This document shows positions 47,201-55,637 of a stretch of DNA of 63,911 nt, in pieces (within the stretch, counting starts at the first letter, position 1; every line of letters starts with the position of its first letter). The stretch covers positions 1 through 63,911 of the forward strand of contig CACOFE010000006.1 in the NCBI GenBank assembly GCA_902626365.1. The letters are read 5' to 3'. Origin of the DNA: an uncultured Bacteroidota bacterium (lineage in GTDB: Bacteria > Bacteroidota > Bacteroidia > Flavobacteriales > Flavobacteriaceae). The notes beneath the pieces were generated by a model that saw only the letters and a program-made list of their open reading frames with translations, ran no database searches and was not told the origin of the DNA. Both the position numbers and the translations under genes were made by a program.

Positions 47201-47934
47201 TTTAAAGAGATTACCGTGTCAATTTCTTTAGAAATGTAGTAGTTTGATTCATCGGATTTGGAGGGTGCAAATTGAATAACTTTTGGACCTTTTATAAATG
47301 CTACGTTATCCTTATATGCAGAAACTATATTATCTGGATTTGTCTTTGATGTTTTTTTAATTAATGAAAATAAGCTTTCTTTTTTCTCTTGTCCGTCAAT
47401 CACAAATTTTCCGTTGAAGATTTTATGTCTACAATGTTCAGAATTAACCTGTGAAAACCCAAATATCTCAGAGTCAGTTAGTTCTCGGTTTATTCTTTTT
47501 GAAACATTATTGAGATAGGAAATTTCATCTGGACTTAATGATAAACCTTCTTTTTGATTATATTTTTCAATATCATTAATATTTGTAATTTTCTCTGGGA
47601 TGATATTTATCTTAAAGAGATCCTGAGTAAGAGAACTGAACTTTTCATTTAACATAGGGTCAAAATCAATTGAATCATCACTTTTAAGATTATATTTTTC
47701 GATTCTAACCACAGATGTTAAACACATATTGTGACAAATTTCCACTGCATTTGTACTCCAAGGAGAAACCATGGCTGCTCTAGGTCCAATTAGATCACGG
47801 TTGACTTTATGGTCTGAAATGAAAGTGGCATTACCGAATAACCATTCCAGCTTTTTTATTTCGTTTTCAGAAAAAGATTTTTTTGTTTGAACTGCAAAAA
47901 CTGATTGATCTTTAGATTCAAAAAAGGAAATCAT
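44275..47934 (-). CDS. purL: Phosphoribosylformylglycinamidine synthase
   Basis: Fourth step of purine synthesis, FGAR to FGAM. At 1219 residues it is the large single-chain form that fuses the N-terminal PurS-like domain, linker (around [13 protein letters not shown]), two-lobed synthetase core ([25 protein letters not shown], given as [12 protein letters not shown] and [12 protein letters not shown]; later [13 protein letters not shown] and GHDIGSGGF) and a glutaminase domain with the nucleophile in [10 protein letters not shown] and the partner His/Glu in MPHIERS. Flanked by short gaps of 41 and 102 bp. The 102-bp gap upstream contains no element I can name with confidence. Confidence 0.98.
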   Translation of the reverse strand: [1219 protein letters not shown]

Positions 47935-48036
47935 TTGATATAAATATGAGTGCTAAATTTAATCGAAATTAATTTATTAATTATCAAAATAAATTGACTA
48001 AAATAAATAGTTATCCACCTCTTTTAAACAGGCTAT

Positions 48037-49863
48037 TTAAATAGATTGCATTTTAACCAGATTGCTGTAAATTCCTTCCTTTTTCATCAAATCTTTATGA
48101 ACTCCTGATTCGATTATTTTCCCTTTATCTAAAACAATTATACTGTCAGCATTTTGTATGGTTGATAATCTATGTGCAATTACGATTGAAGTCTTATTTT
48201 TCATAAGATTATCCAATGCGTTTTGAACAAGTTTTTCACTTTCACTATCAAGGGCAGAAGTAGCTTCATCTAAAACTAAAATTGGAGGATTTTTTAAAAC
48301 TGCACGAGCTATACTTAATCTTTGTTTTTGTCCTCCAGATAACTTGTTCCCAGAATCTCCTATATTATTATCAATACCGTAAGGTAATTTATTTACAAAC
48401 TCCCAAGCATTAGCAATTTTTAAACAATCAATTAATTCATCATCCGTAGCATTTGGTTTGGCAATTAAAAGATTATTTTTTATTGAATCATTGAATAAAA
48501 TTGAGTCCTGTGTTACCAATCCAATTAACCCTCTAAGTGATTCCTTTTTTAATTTTTTAATGTTTTCTCCATCAATATTAATTGATCCTGAGTCTACATC
48601 GTAAAATCTACATATAAGGTTAGCAATTGTTGATTTTCCACTACCAGACTGACCAACTAATGCAATATTTTTTCCTCTTGATATGGATAAATTAAAGTTG
48701 TTCAAAACATTTTCATCATCATATGAAAATGACATATTTTTGATTTCAATTTTATCATTAAAAGAATTAATATTTATAGCATTTGGTTCCTCTTTAATTA
48801 CGGTTTCATTATCAATTACATGAAATATTCTTTCTGCAGCTGCGGCTGCCTTTTTAACCTTATAAGTTGCTCTACTTAATGATTTAGCAGGTGTTAGAAT
48901 ATTATATGCAAGTCCAAGGTATACAATGAATGCACTGGCATCAAGTGAATTTTCATTTAGCACCATAATTCCGCCAAACCACAACACTCCAGCTATTGAT
49001 GAAATCCCTAAAAATTCACTAAGCGGACTTGCTAGGTTTTTTCTATTTAAAACACTATTTGAAAACTGGTAAAATCTTTTTGTTGAATTTGTAAATTTTT
49101 CTATAAACTTATTTTCTGCGTTGAAAATCTTAAGGATTTTCATACCTGAAAGAGTTTCATCAACTAGCGAAATAAATTGACCTTGTTCTTTTTGAACCTT
49201 GAGAGATTTTCTTCTAAGTGATTTTCCTACAATAGAAATTACAAACCCACAGAGTGGTATAAAAATAATCACAAATAAGCTTAGCTTTGGACTAATCAAA
49301 AACATTGAAACAAGTGTAAATAAAACCATCAGGGGATCTTTTACAATTAATTCAAAGATTGAAAGAAATGAGTTGTCCAATTCTTGAACATCAGATGAAA
49401 TTCTAGCTACAATATCTCCTCTTTTTTTCTCTGAATAGAATGAAAGTGATAATTTGATGATTTGACCATATATCTCATTTCTAATATTTCTAACAACACC
49501 ATTTCTCAAAAATGTTATAAAGTACATTGCCAAATAATTAAAGATATTTTTAAGTAAAAAAGTAATTATGATTATTGAAACCATGAAGATTAGCACATCA
49601 TCACTACCAGCGGCTTTTTTAGTCGTAACAAAATAGTTTAGATAATTTTCGACAAAATTTGCAATCTCAGAAATACCTTCCCAAACAGGAGGTTGATTTA
49701 GTTGTTCGGTTTGATTAAAAAGAACTTTTAACATCGGGAATAATGAAATCATTGAAAGAGTTCCAAAGAAGGCATAAAAAACATTAGATATAATATTTAG
49801 TATGAAGTATTTTTTATACACCCATGCATATCCAAAAATTCTATTAAAGTAGTTTGTATTCAT
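48037..49863 (-). CDS. ABC transporter, fused permease and ATPase (MsbA-like)
   Basis: 608-residue half-transporter: six membrane helices (about 15-330) followed by an ATPase domain with Walker A VGQSGSGKSTIANL, signature LSGGQKQRLSIARA, Walker B ILVLDEATSALD and the H-loop IAHRLSTI. Such type IV exporters move lipid A, phospholipids or drugs; the MsbA-like role is a guess supported by its neighbours, a sugar-phosphate mutase and a lipid-type glycosyltransferase. The ATG overlaps the mutase stop as ATGA. Confidence 0.93.
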   Translation of the reverse strand: MNTNYFNRIFGYAWVYKKYFILNIISNVFYAFFGTLSMISLFPMLKVLFNQTEQLNQPPVWEGISEIANFVENYLNYFVTTKKAAGSDDVLIFMVSIIIITFLLKNIFNYLAMYFITFLRNGVVRNIRNEIYGQIIKLSLSFYSEKKRGDIVARISSDVQELDNSFLSIFELIVKDPLMVLFTLVSMFLISPKLSLFVIIFIPLCGFVISIVGKSLRRKSLKVQKEQGQFISLVDETLSGMKILKIFNAENKFIEKFTNSTKRFYQFSNSVLNRKNLASPLSEFLGISSIAGVLWFGGIMVLNENSLDASAFIVYLGLAYNILTPAKSLSRATYKVKKAAAAAERIFHVIDNETVIKEEPNAININSFNDKIEIKNMSFSYDDENVLNNFNLSISRGKNIALVGQSGSGKSTIANLICRFYDVDSGSINIDGENIKKLKKESLRGLIGLVTQDSILFNDSIKNNLLIAKPNATDDELIDCLKIANAWEFVNKLPYGIDNNIGDSGNKLSGGQKQRLSIARAVLKNPPILVLDEATSALDSESEKLVQNALDNLMKNKTSIVIAHRLSTIQNADSIIVLDKGKIIESGVHKDLMKKEGIYSNLVKMQSI

Positions 49864-51569
49864 AAACCAATACTTTTTATTATTTTATCAATCTTATCAT
49901 TCAAGATTTTATCAACTTTTTCAAATTCATTAACATCGTTCAAAGCTTCATTTACAGAAATATACATTTTAATTTTTGGCTCAGTGCCGCTTGGTCTTAA
50001 AATTATTTTGCAACCATCATCTGATTCAAATTCAATAACATTTGATTTAGGTAAAATAATATTTTCAGAAACACCACTAAATAAATTTTTCTTTAATGAA
50101 ATTGAATAATCACAAAAATACTTAACCTTGGAGTCTAAAATATAATCAAGAGGTTTTTTTCTAAAACCATTAATTATTTTTTTTATTTCATTTTGTCCCT
50201 TTTCTCCGCCTTTAACAATTGAAACTAGTTTTTCTTTGTAAAAACCGTGAAGGCAATAAAGTTTTACTAACTCTTTGAAAACTGAAGAATTTTTTTGTTT
50301 GTAGTAAGAAATCATTTCACAAGCTGCTAAGCTGGCACTTATAGCATCTTTGTCTCTTACGGTATCACCAATCATTAAACCAAAACTTTCTTCCCCGCCA
50401 ATCAAAAATTTTTGCTCAGGAAAATCTTCTATCATTTTAGCAATCCATTTAAATCCAGTTAGGCTTAATTTACAATCAACATTATAATATTTTGCGATAT
50501 TTTTAATCATTGGAGTGGAAACTATTGTTGATGCTATAAAATGATTTTTATTTAATATTTTTTCTGATTTCTTTTTTTCAAGAATATAGTTAAACATTAG
50601 AACCATCAGTTGATTTCCATTAATCAACGTTAAATTATTTTTTAAGTCTCTTATTGCTATACCCAGTCTGTCAGCATCCGGATCAGTACCAATCACTATA
50701 TCAGCTCTTTCTTTATTACCAAGTTTTAAGGCAAGATCTAATGCCTCAATTTCTTCAGGATTTGGAGATTTAACTGTACTAAAATTACCATCAGCAATCA
50801 TTTGTGATTTTACATAATTAACATATTTATATCCTGCTTTTTTTAGCAATGTTGGAATTATGGTGGATGAGGTGCCGTGCAAAGCAGTGAAAACAATTTT
50901 GATGTCATTTCTGCTTTTTACATCTTTATTGATTGCATTTTCTAAGCAGTTATTAATAAACGACTTATCAATTTCTTTATCTATTATTTCGATTAATTCC
51001 GGTCTGGAATTAAAATTCACTTCTTTGAATTTTAATTTTTCAATTTCAGATATTAATAAGTTGTCGATAGGAGGGACTATTTGTCCCCCATCTTTCCAAT
51101 ACACTTTAAATCCATTATACTCAGGAGGATTGTGGGAGGCCGTTAAAACGATTCCACATAAACAATTTAATTTTCTAACTGCATACGAAAGCTCAGGTGT
51201 TGGTCTCATAGCTGAAAATAGGTAGACCTTGATTTTATTAGCAGAAAAAACCTCAGCAACAATTTTTGCTAATTCAATGCTATTATTTCTGCAATCATAA
51301 GCAATAACAACTGATTTATTAACATGGTAATTGCTATTTATAAAGTTTGAAATCCCCTGAGTATTTTTTCCAATTGTATATTTATTTATTCTGTTTGTTC
51401 CAACACCCATTAATCCTCTCATTCCTCCTGTTCCAAACTCTAAATTTTTATAGAAAGCATCATTTAATTTGACTTTATCATTTTTTAAATGATTTAGTTT
51501 GCTTCGGGTTTCTTCACAAAAGGGGTGATTTGACCACTCTTCAATATTTTTTTTTACGGTATTATTCAT
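49860..51569 (-). CDS. Phosphohexomutase (phosphoglucomutase/phosphomannomutase)
   Basis: 569 residues from ATG 51569; a reading frame start at 51587 would lie within the promoter -7 element, so the internal ATG (MNNTVKKNIEEW) is chosen. Four-domain mutase: catalytic phosphoserine in TASHNPPEYNGFKVYW, metal loop GTDPDADRLGIA, sugar-binding GGEESFG and phosphate-binding RPSGTEPKIKMY. It matches the Bacteroidetes phospho-sugar mutases that make glucose-1-phosphate or mannose-1-phosphate for nucleotide sugars and glycogen. Substrate choice is not visible. Confidence 0.94.
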   Translation of the reverse strand: MNNTVKKNIEEWSNHPFCEETRSKLNHLKNDKVKLNDAFYKNLEFGTGGMRGLMGVGTNRINKYTIGKNTQGISNFINSNYHVNKSVVIAYDCRNNSIELAKIVAEVFSANKIKVYLFSAMRPTPELSYAVRKLNCLCGIVLTASHNPPEYNGFKVYWKDGGQIVPPIDNLLISEIEKLKFKEVNFNSRPELIEIIDKEIDKSFINNCLENAINKDVKSRNDIKIVFTALHGTSSTIIPTLLKKAGYKYVNYVKSQMIADGNFSTVKSPNPEEIEALDLALKLGNKERADIVIGTDPDADRLGIAIRDLKNNLTLINGNQLMVLMFNYILEKKKSEKILNKNHFIASTIVSTPMIKNIAKYYNVDCKLSLTGFKWIAKMIEDFPEQKFLIGGEESFGLMIGDTVRDKDAISASLAACEMISYYKQKNSSVFKELVKLYCLHGFYKEKLVSIVKGGEKGQNEIKKIINGFRKKPLDYILDSKVKYFCDYSISLKKNLFSGVSENIILPKSNVIEFESDDGCKIILRPSGTEPKIKMYISVNEALNDVNEFEKVDKILNDKIDKIIKSIGL

Positions 51570-51584
51570 TGAACAAATTGACTT

Positions 51585-51592
51585 CAAAATTA
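51585..51592 (-). promoter_or_regulatory. -7 element upstream of the phosphohexomutase
   Basis: Minus-strand TAATTTTG fits TAnnTTTG and ends 15 bp before ATG 51569. It overlaps the upstream ATG 51587 and so argues against that start. No -33 TTG is seen. Confidence 0.45.
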
Positions 51593-51635
51593 TACTTATA
51601 GAAGAGAATATTTTGTAGATAAGTTGTTAAATTAA

Positions 51636-52583
51636 TCACAAATTTGTTTGCTTATGGATTATGTACTGGGGCTTTTGATTGATACTTTTCAGCATTAGTT
51701 CTCCAATAAAACCCATTGAGAAGAACTGACTCCCAATAATCATAGTAACCAAACTGATATAAAATTCTGGTCTTTCAGTGATAAGTCTTCCGCCAGGATT
51801 TAGGATTATTTTATCATAGCCAAGATAAGCCGCAAATAAAAATCCTGTAGTAATTAAAATAAGTCCTAATGAACCAAACAAATGCATTGGTCGTTTACCG
51901 AAACTTGAAATAAACCATATGGTTAATAGATCAAGAAATCCGTGTAAAAACCTACTAGGTCCAAATTTTGTTTTTCCATATTTTCTAGGTCTATGATTGA
52001 CAATTTTTTCTCCAATTTTTTTATAACCTTCATTTTTTGCTAGAATGGGGATATACCTGTGCATCTCACCGTAAACATTTATACTTTTAATAACATCTTT
52101 TTTAAAAGCTTTTAATCCGCAGTTAAAATCATTTAGCTTAATTCCTGACGTAGTTCTAGCTGCAAAATTGAAAATTTTTGATGGGATATTTTTAAATATC
52201 ACTGAATCAAATCTTTTTTTCTTCCAACCTGAAACAAGATCAAAATTGTCATTCATAATCATATCATACATGGCAGGGATTTCCTTAGGATCGTCCTGAA
52301 GGTCAGCATCCATTGTAAAAACCACTTTCCCCTGAGACTTTAGAAACCCAGCATGAAGTGCTTGAGATTTTCCATAATTTCTATGAAATTTTATCCCTTT
52401 TATTGTATCTGATTTAGATGAAAGTTCTTCTATAATATCCCATGAGTTATCACTACTTCCATCGTCAATGAAAATGATTTCATAAGAAAAGTTATAACTT
52501 TTCATAACATCTATTAGAGAATCAGTTAATTCTCTTAGTGATTCTTTTTCATTTAGAAGAGGTATGACTACAGAAATATTCAT
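51636..52583 (-). CDS. Family 2 glycosyltransferase, polyprenyl-phosphate type
   Basis: 315 residues: GT-A domain with VVIPLLNEKESL, the nucleotide-sugar loop FIDDGSSDNSW, FHRNYGKSQALHAGF and the metal motif DADLQDDP, followed by two membrane helices (about 232-255 and 275-297). This is the GtrB/ArnC/DPM1 layout: a sugar is put on undecaprenyl phosphate and used outside the membrane. Together with the DUF368 genes elsewhere in the window it would draw on the undecaprenyl-phosphate pool. It is 6 bp after DUF4199. Confidence 0.93.
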   Translation of the reverse strand: MNISVVIPLLNEKESLRELTDSLIDVMKSYNFSYEIIFIDDGSSDNSWDIIEELSSKSDTIKGIKFHRNYGKSQALHAGFLKSQGKVVFTMDADLQDDPKEIPAMYDMIMNDNFDLVSGWKKKRFDSVIFKNIPSKIFNFAARTTSGIKLNDFNCGLKAFKKDVIKSINVYGEMHRYIPILAKNEGYKKIGEKIVNHRPRKYGKTKFGPSRFLHGFLDLLTIWFISSFGKRPMHLFGSLGLILITTGFLFAAYLGYDKIILNPGGRLITERPEFYISLVTMIIGSQFFSMGFIGELMLKSINQKPQYIIHKQTNL

Positions 52584-52589
52584 TCAATA

Positions 52590-53105
52590 TTATGATTTTT
52601 TAAAGATTGCGGCTATAATTAGGCCGAAAATAGCATTTCTCAATAGTGCATTAGCATAATTTTGGAAAATAGCTGTATAAGAAAAGGAATGATTATTTTG
52701 CATTTCATCCATAGTAGCAGAAATGACATCAGATGGGGTGCCAAAATTTTCAAGCATTTCTTTTGATGCTATCATTATTTCTTCATGGATAAGATCTGCT
52801 GCCCCTGGATCAATAAACTTAAAAAGTGCGATATTACCCATTGTCACTATTAAATATCCAATTGCGATGCATAAAAAATATGCTATAAATGCCTCTTTGA
52901 AAGATATTATTTGATTTTGAAGCTTTCTTGCACTAAAAACAGAGTATATGCTAAATGCTAGTGCTGGTATCATGTAGGCTAGCATTGTAGAGAAATTGGT
53001 AAATAACTTTATATCTATAATATAAATTACAGCCGTAACTACAAAGAGAATTGTTCCCAGTTTAACGCCTAGATCAATCGTATTTTTCTTTAGGTTAGTT
53101 TCCAT
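52590..53105 (-). CDS. DUF4199 family membrane protein
   Basis: 171 residues with four membrane helices (about 10-28, 36-54, 70-92 and 145-168). The loop after helix 3 is soluble and acidic (ADLIHEEIM, then MLENFGTPSDVISATMDEM). DUF4199 proteins are common in Bacteroidetes, nearly always just upstream of a GT2 glycosyltransferase like the one here, with no known function. It is the first gene of the unit DUF4199-GT2. Confidence 0.85.
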   Translation of the reverse strand: METNLKKNTIDLGVKLGTILFVVTAVIYIIDIKLFTNFSTMLAYMIPALAFSIYSVFSARKLQNQIISFKEAFIAYFLCIAIGYLIVTMGNIALFKFIDPGAADLIHEEIMIASKEMLENFGTPSDVISATMDEMQNNHSFSYTAIFQNYANALLRNAIFGLIIAAIFKKS

Positions 53106-53124
53106 GTTTTTTTCAAATTTGTTT

Positions 53125-53132
53125 CAAATATA
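53125..53132 (-). promoter_or_regulatory. -7 element of the DUF4199-GT2 promoter
   Basis: Minus-strand TATATTTG fits TAnnTTTG and ends 19 bp before the DUF4199 ATG. The -33 TTG is missing. Confidence 0.5.
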
Positions 53133-53175
53133 CAAAACGATACTCCATAAAAATTAAATTAATTTTCTTCAATTA

Positions 53176-53205
53176 TTGTTTAATATTAAAAAATCAATAA
53201 ATTTG
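53176..53205 (+). promoter_or_regulatory. rpmE2 promoter, TTG-N19-TAAATTTG
   Basis: A -33 TTG at 53176-53178 and a -7 TAAATTTG at 53198-53205, 19 bp apart, match the full flavobacterial consensus. The ATG follows 18 bp later. The TTG also explains why an ORF search places a false start at 53176. Confidence 0.75.
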
Positions 53206-53223
53206 CACCTCAAAATCACTGAA

Positions 53224-53478
53224 ATGAAAAAAGGTATACATCCTGAAAATTATAGACTTGTTGCATTTAAAGACATGTCTAACAATGATATTTTTTTAGC
53301 TAAATCAACTGCGCAAACAAGTGAAACTGTTTCTGTTGATGGAGTAGAGTATCCACTTGTAAAGTTAGAAATTTCGAGAACTTCACACCCTTATTATACA
53401 GGAAAAGCTAAGTTGGTTGATACTGCAGGTAGAATTGATAAGTTTAAAACTAAGTATGCTAAATTCAACAAAAAATAA
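53224..53478 (+). CDS. rpmE2: 50S ribosomal protein L31, type B (zinc-independent)
   Basis: 84 residues starting MKKGIHPENYRLVAFKDMS, with the family strings SRTSHPYYTGK and VDTAGRIDKFKTKY. It contains no Cys, so it is the C-minus form that does not need zinc. ATG 53224 is fixed by the promoter: a longer frame would start within the -33 element. It is followed by a strong intrinsic terminator. Confidence 0.97.
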   Translation: MKKGIHPENYRLVAFKDMSNNDIFLAKSTAQTSETVSVDGVEYPLVKLEISRTSHPYYTGKAKLVDTAGRIDKFKTKYAKFNKK

Positions 53479-53500
53479 TATTATTTAAAAAAATTATTAG

Positions 53501-53533
53501 GCCTCTTAAATATATTTGAGAGGCTTTTTTTTT
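53501..53533 (+). terminator. Intrinsic terminator after rpmE2
   Basis: Ten-bp stem GCCTCTTAAA/TTTGAGAGGC (one T-G wobble), loop TATA, then nine T. Placed 22 bp after the rpmE2 stop. Confidence 0.9.
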
Positions 53534-53562
53534 ACATTTATCTTAAATCATGAATTTTTCAA

Positions 53563-53985
53563 ATGTCAGAAGTTATATTTAGAAATATTGAAAAAAAGGA
53601 TTTAGATCAGGTTTTTGTTTTGCTAAACCAGTTGAAACAAATGGATATTGATACTATAGATAAAGATAGCGCTTGGAATGATTTTAAAAAAAATACTAGT
53701 TCAAACTCCATTGTTGGCTTATATAATGATAAAATCGTTGCCTATGGAAGTGTTGTTGTTGAAAATAAGGTAAGGGGAGAGGTAGCCGGACATATTGAGG
53801 ATATTGTTGTTGATTCAGAAGTTAGAGGAAAGATGATAGGTGTATCTCTAATAAAAGAGTTAATTAAAGTTGCTGAAAATAAAGGATGTTACAGAATTAC
53901 ACTTTTTTGTAAAGAAACTTTGGTTAATTTCTACGCAAGAAATGGTTTTGAGGTAAATAACGTGGTAATGAAAAAATATCTCTAA
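53563..53985 (+). CDS. GNAT acetyltransferase, GNA1-like (glucosamine-6-phosphate type)
   Basis: 140 residues with a GNAT fold. The centre, GHIEDIVVDSEVRGKMIGVSLI, and the end, GCYRITLFCKE, FYARNGFE, follow the eukaryotic glucosamine-6-phosphate N-acetyltransferase GNA1 more closely than typical bacterial GNATs (GNA1 has AGHIEDVVV, RGKxxG, GCYKxxLxC, FYxKxGF). The acetyl-CoA loop is RGKMIG. If the match is functional, it acetylates glucosamine-6-phosphate on the way to UDP-GlcNAc. It is alone after a terminator, with no clear promoter; its stop overlaps the next gene (CTAA at 53982-53985). Confidence 0.82.
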   Translation: MSEVIFRNIEKKDLDQVFVLLNQLKQMDIDTIDKDSAWNDFKKNTSSNSIVGLYNDKIVAYGSVVVENKVRGEVAGHIEDIVVDSEVRGKMIGVSLIKELIKVAENKGCYRITLFCKETLVNFYARNGFEVNNVVMKKYL

Positions 53986-55577
53986 TTATTTTTTTTCACC
54001 CTTCTTAAATCTAATAAATTTGTTGCATTTATTTCCATTCCAACTACCTTTTTGGAAACAAACCTTATCACCTCATCATAAAATAGTGGAACTATAATAG
54101 ATTTAGATGAAATTATTGAATCTAGCCTTGAATAGATCAATTTAGATTTTTCTGGATCAGTTTCTCTTAACGAATTTTCATAAATCCTATCATATTCATA
54201 ATCGCTGAAATGAGTATAGTTTGGTCCATTAGGTGCAAAATTTTTGCTGTAGAACAGAGATAGGTAGTTTTCTGCATCAGGGTAATCAGCAATCCAACTG
54301 GCTCTAAAGAAATCCAATTTTCCGTTAGCTTTAGCTTGTTTTAATGCAGATCCTGGAATAACGTCAATAATAATTTCAACACCCAGCTTTTCAAGTTCTT
54401 TTTGAATAAATTCACAAAAATCCAGATAATTACTGGATGTTGTAAGCTTGAGAGAAGGTGACATATTAAATTTTTCCTTAAATTTCTTAACATAACTTTT
54501 TGCAAGTTCCGGATTATATTTATTTAAATTATTTTCTTTGTAACCAGGTAATCCAACTGGAATAAACCCAGCATTCGCAGGTATACCAACACCATTCCTC
54601 AAAAATTTAATCATCTTTCTTTTGTCGAATCCAATATTTATGGCTTTTCTTATTAAATCTGATTTAATTTCATTTTTTTCAGATTCCATAAAAAATGCTA
54701 AATATTCAGTGTTTAAATATGGGCCACGTAACATGTTAATTTTATTTCCATAATTTTCATTTAACTCACCATAACTGTTCATTATTTCGTCTTTATATGA
54801 GTTGTCAAGTCCAGAAATAAAATCAACTTTACCTTTTACCAACTGTAAAAATTCACTTTGTTTTTCTGGAAGAAAGGTAACCGAAACAGCTTCTAGGTAA
54901 GGTAATTGTGATCCATTAAGATCCTTCTGAAAATAATCATTGTTTTTCCTCAAAACTAGCTTGATGTTTTCTTCCCATCTTTTGAATTTAAAAGGTCCTG
55001 TGCCTATTGGATTTGATCTAAAGTCTTCTTTGTAATACTCCACAATATCTTTAGGAACAACAGAGCAGTACTTCATGGTTAGTATTCCTAAAAAAGCATT
55101 AAAGGGAAATTTTAGTTCGATTTCAAATATTGAATCATTTTTAGCTTTGAAATTATTTACTTTATCAAAGACCCATATGCCAGGAGATGCATTTTTAGGA
55201 TCCAATAATCTATTAAAACTATATTCAAAATCATAAGCGGTAACATTCCTTTTCTTAAGTTTTGGGTGAGGATGAAATTTTACTGTTGTATCAATTTTAA
55301 AAGAATAAATTTTACCATTTTCTGAAATTTTCCAACTTTTTGCTATAGATGGGACAACATTTAATTGATTATCCATTTCTACAAGCCCATTAAATAGTTG
55401 GTTTACTGCTTGAATATTTGCAATATCTTTGGCAAAAATCGGATCTAATGAATTAATATTTTTATGCTCATTATATCTAAAAACAGTACTTTCATTTATT
55501 AAATTTCTGTCTTCACAAGAGCAAATGGAGATAGCTATTATTAATATTATCGTAAATATGTTTTGTTTAAATATCAA
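53982..55577 (-). CDS. Oligopeptide ABC transporter substrate-binding lipoprotein (SBP family 5)
   Basis: 531 residues. The start is TTG 55575-55577, giving a lipoprotein signal with lipid Cys21 (SICSC). The mature protein is a family 5 binding protein: NSLDPIFAKDIANIQAVNQLFNGL (split: SLDPIFAKDIANIQ, NQLFNGLV), TVKFHPHP, YDFEYSFNRLLDP, NPIGTGPFKFKRW and, later, YPDAENYLSLFYS. It should capture peptides at the inner membrane for import. No permease or ATPase genes adjoin it. Confidence 0.92.
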   Translation of the reverse strand: MIFKQNIFTIILIIAISICSCEDRNLINESTVFRYNEHKNINSLDPIFAKDIANIQAVNQLFNGLVEMDNQLNVVPSIAKSWKISENGKIYSFKIDTTVKFHPHPKLKKRNVTAYDFEYSFNRLLDPKNASPGIWVFDKVNNFKAKNDSIFEIELKFPFNAFLGILTMKYCSVVPKDIVEYYKEDFRSNPIGTGPFKFKRWEENIKLVLRKNNDYFQKDLNGSQLPYLEAVSVTFLPEKQSEFLQLVKGKVDFISGLDNSYKDEIMNSYGELNENYGNKINMLRGPYLNTEYLAFFMESEKNEIKSDLIRKAINIGFDKRKMIKFLRNGVGIPANAGFIPVGLPGYKENNLNKYNPELAKSYVKKFKEKFNMSPSLKLTTSSNYLDFCEFIQKELEKLGVEIIIDVIPGSALKQAKANGKLDFFRASWIADYPDAENYLSLFYSKNFAPNGPNYTHFSDYEYDRIYENSLRETDPEKSKLIYSRLDSIISSKSIIVPLFYDEVIRFVSKKVVGMEINATNLLDLRRVKKNN

Positions 55578-55637
55578 GCTTTATTTTTTTGAGAAACATA
55601 ATTAGTCGTAAATTTACAATCCTTTTAGAAGATTTAT

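Noticed and set aside
48010-48018. TTATCCACC, close to a DnaA box, upstream of purL
   Set aside because: Only one near-match and no cluster; not enough for an origin.
50860-51225. A 121-codon plus-strand ORF inside the phosphohexomutase, and a similar 121-codon minus-strand ORF inside pepD (18862-19227)
   Set aside because: Both mirror well-conserved enzyme segments and have no start context or motif.
53176-53223. Longer L31 starting at TTG 53176
   Set aside because: This TTG is the -33 promoter element, and MKKGIHPENY at 53224 is the universal start of the protein.
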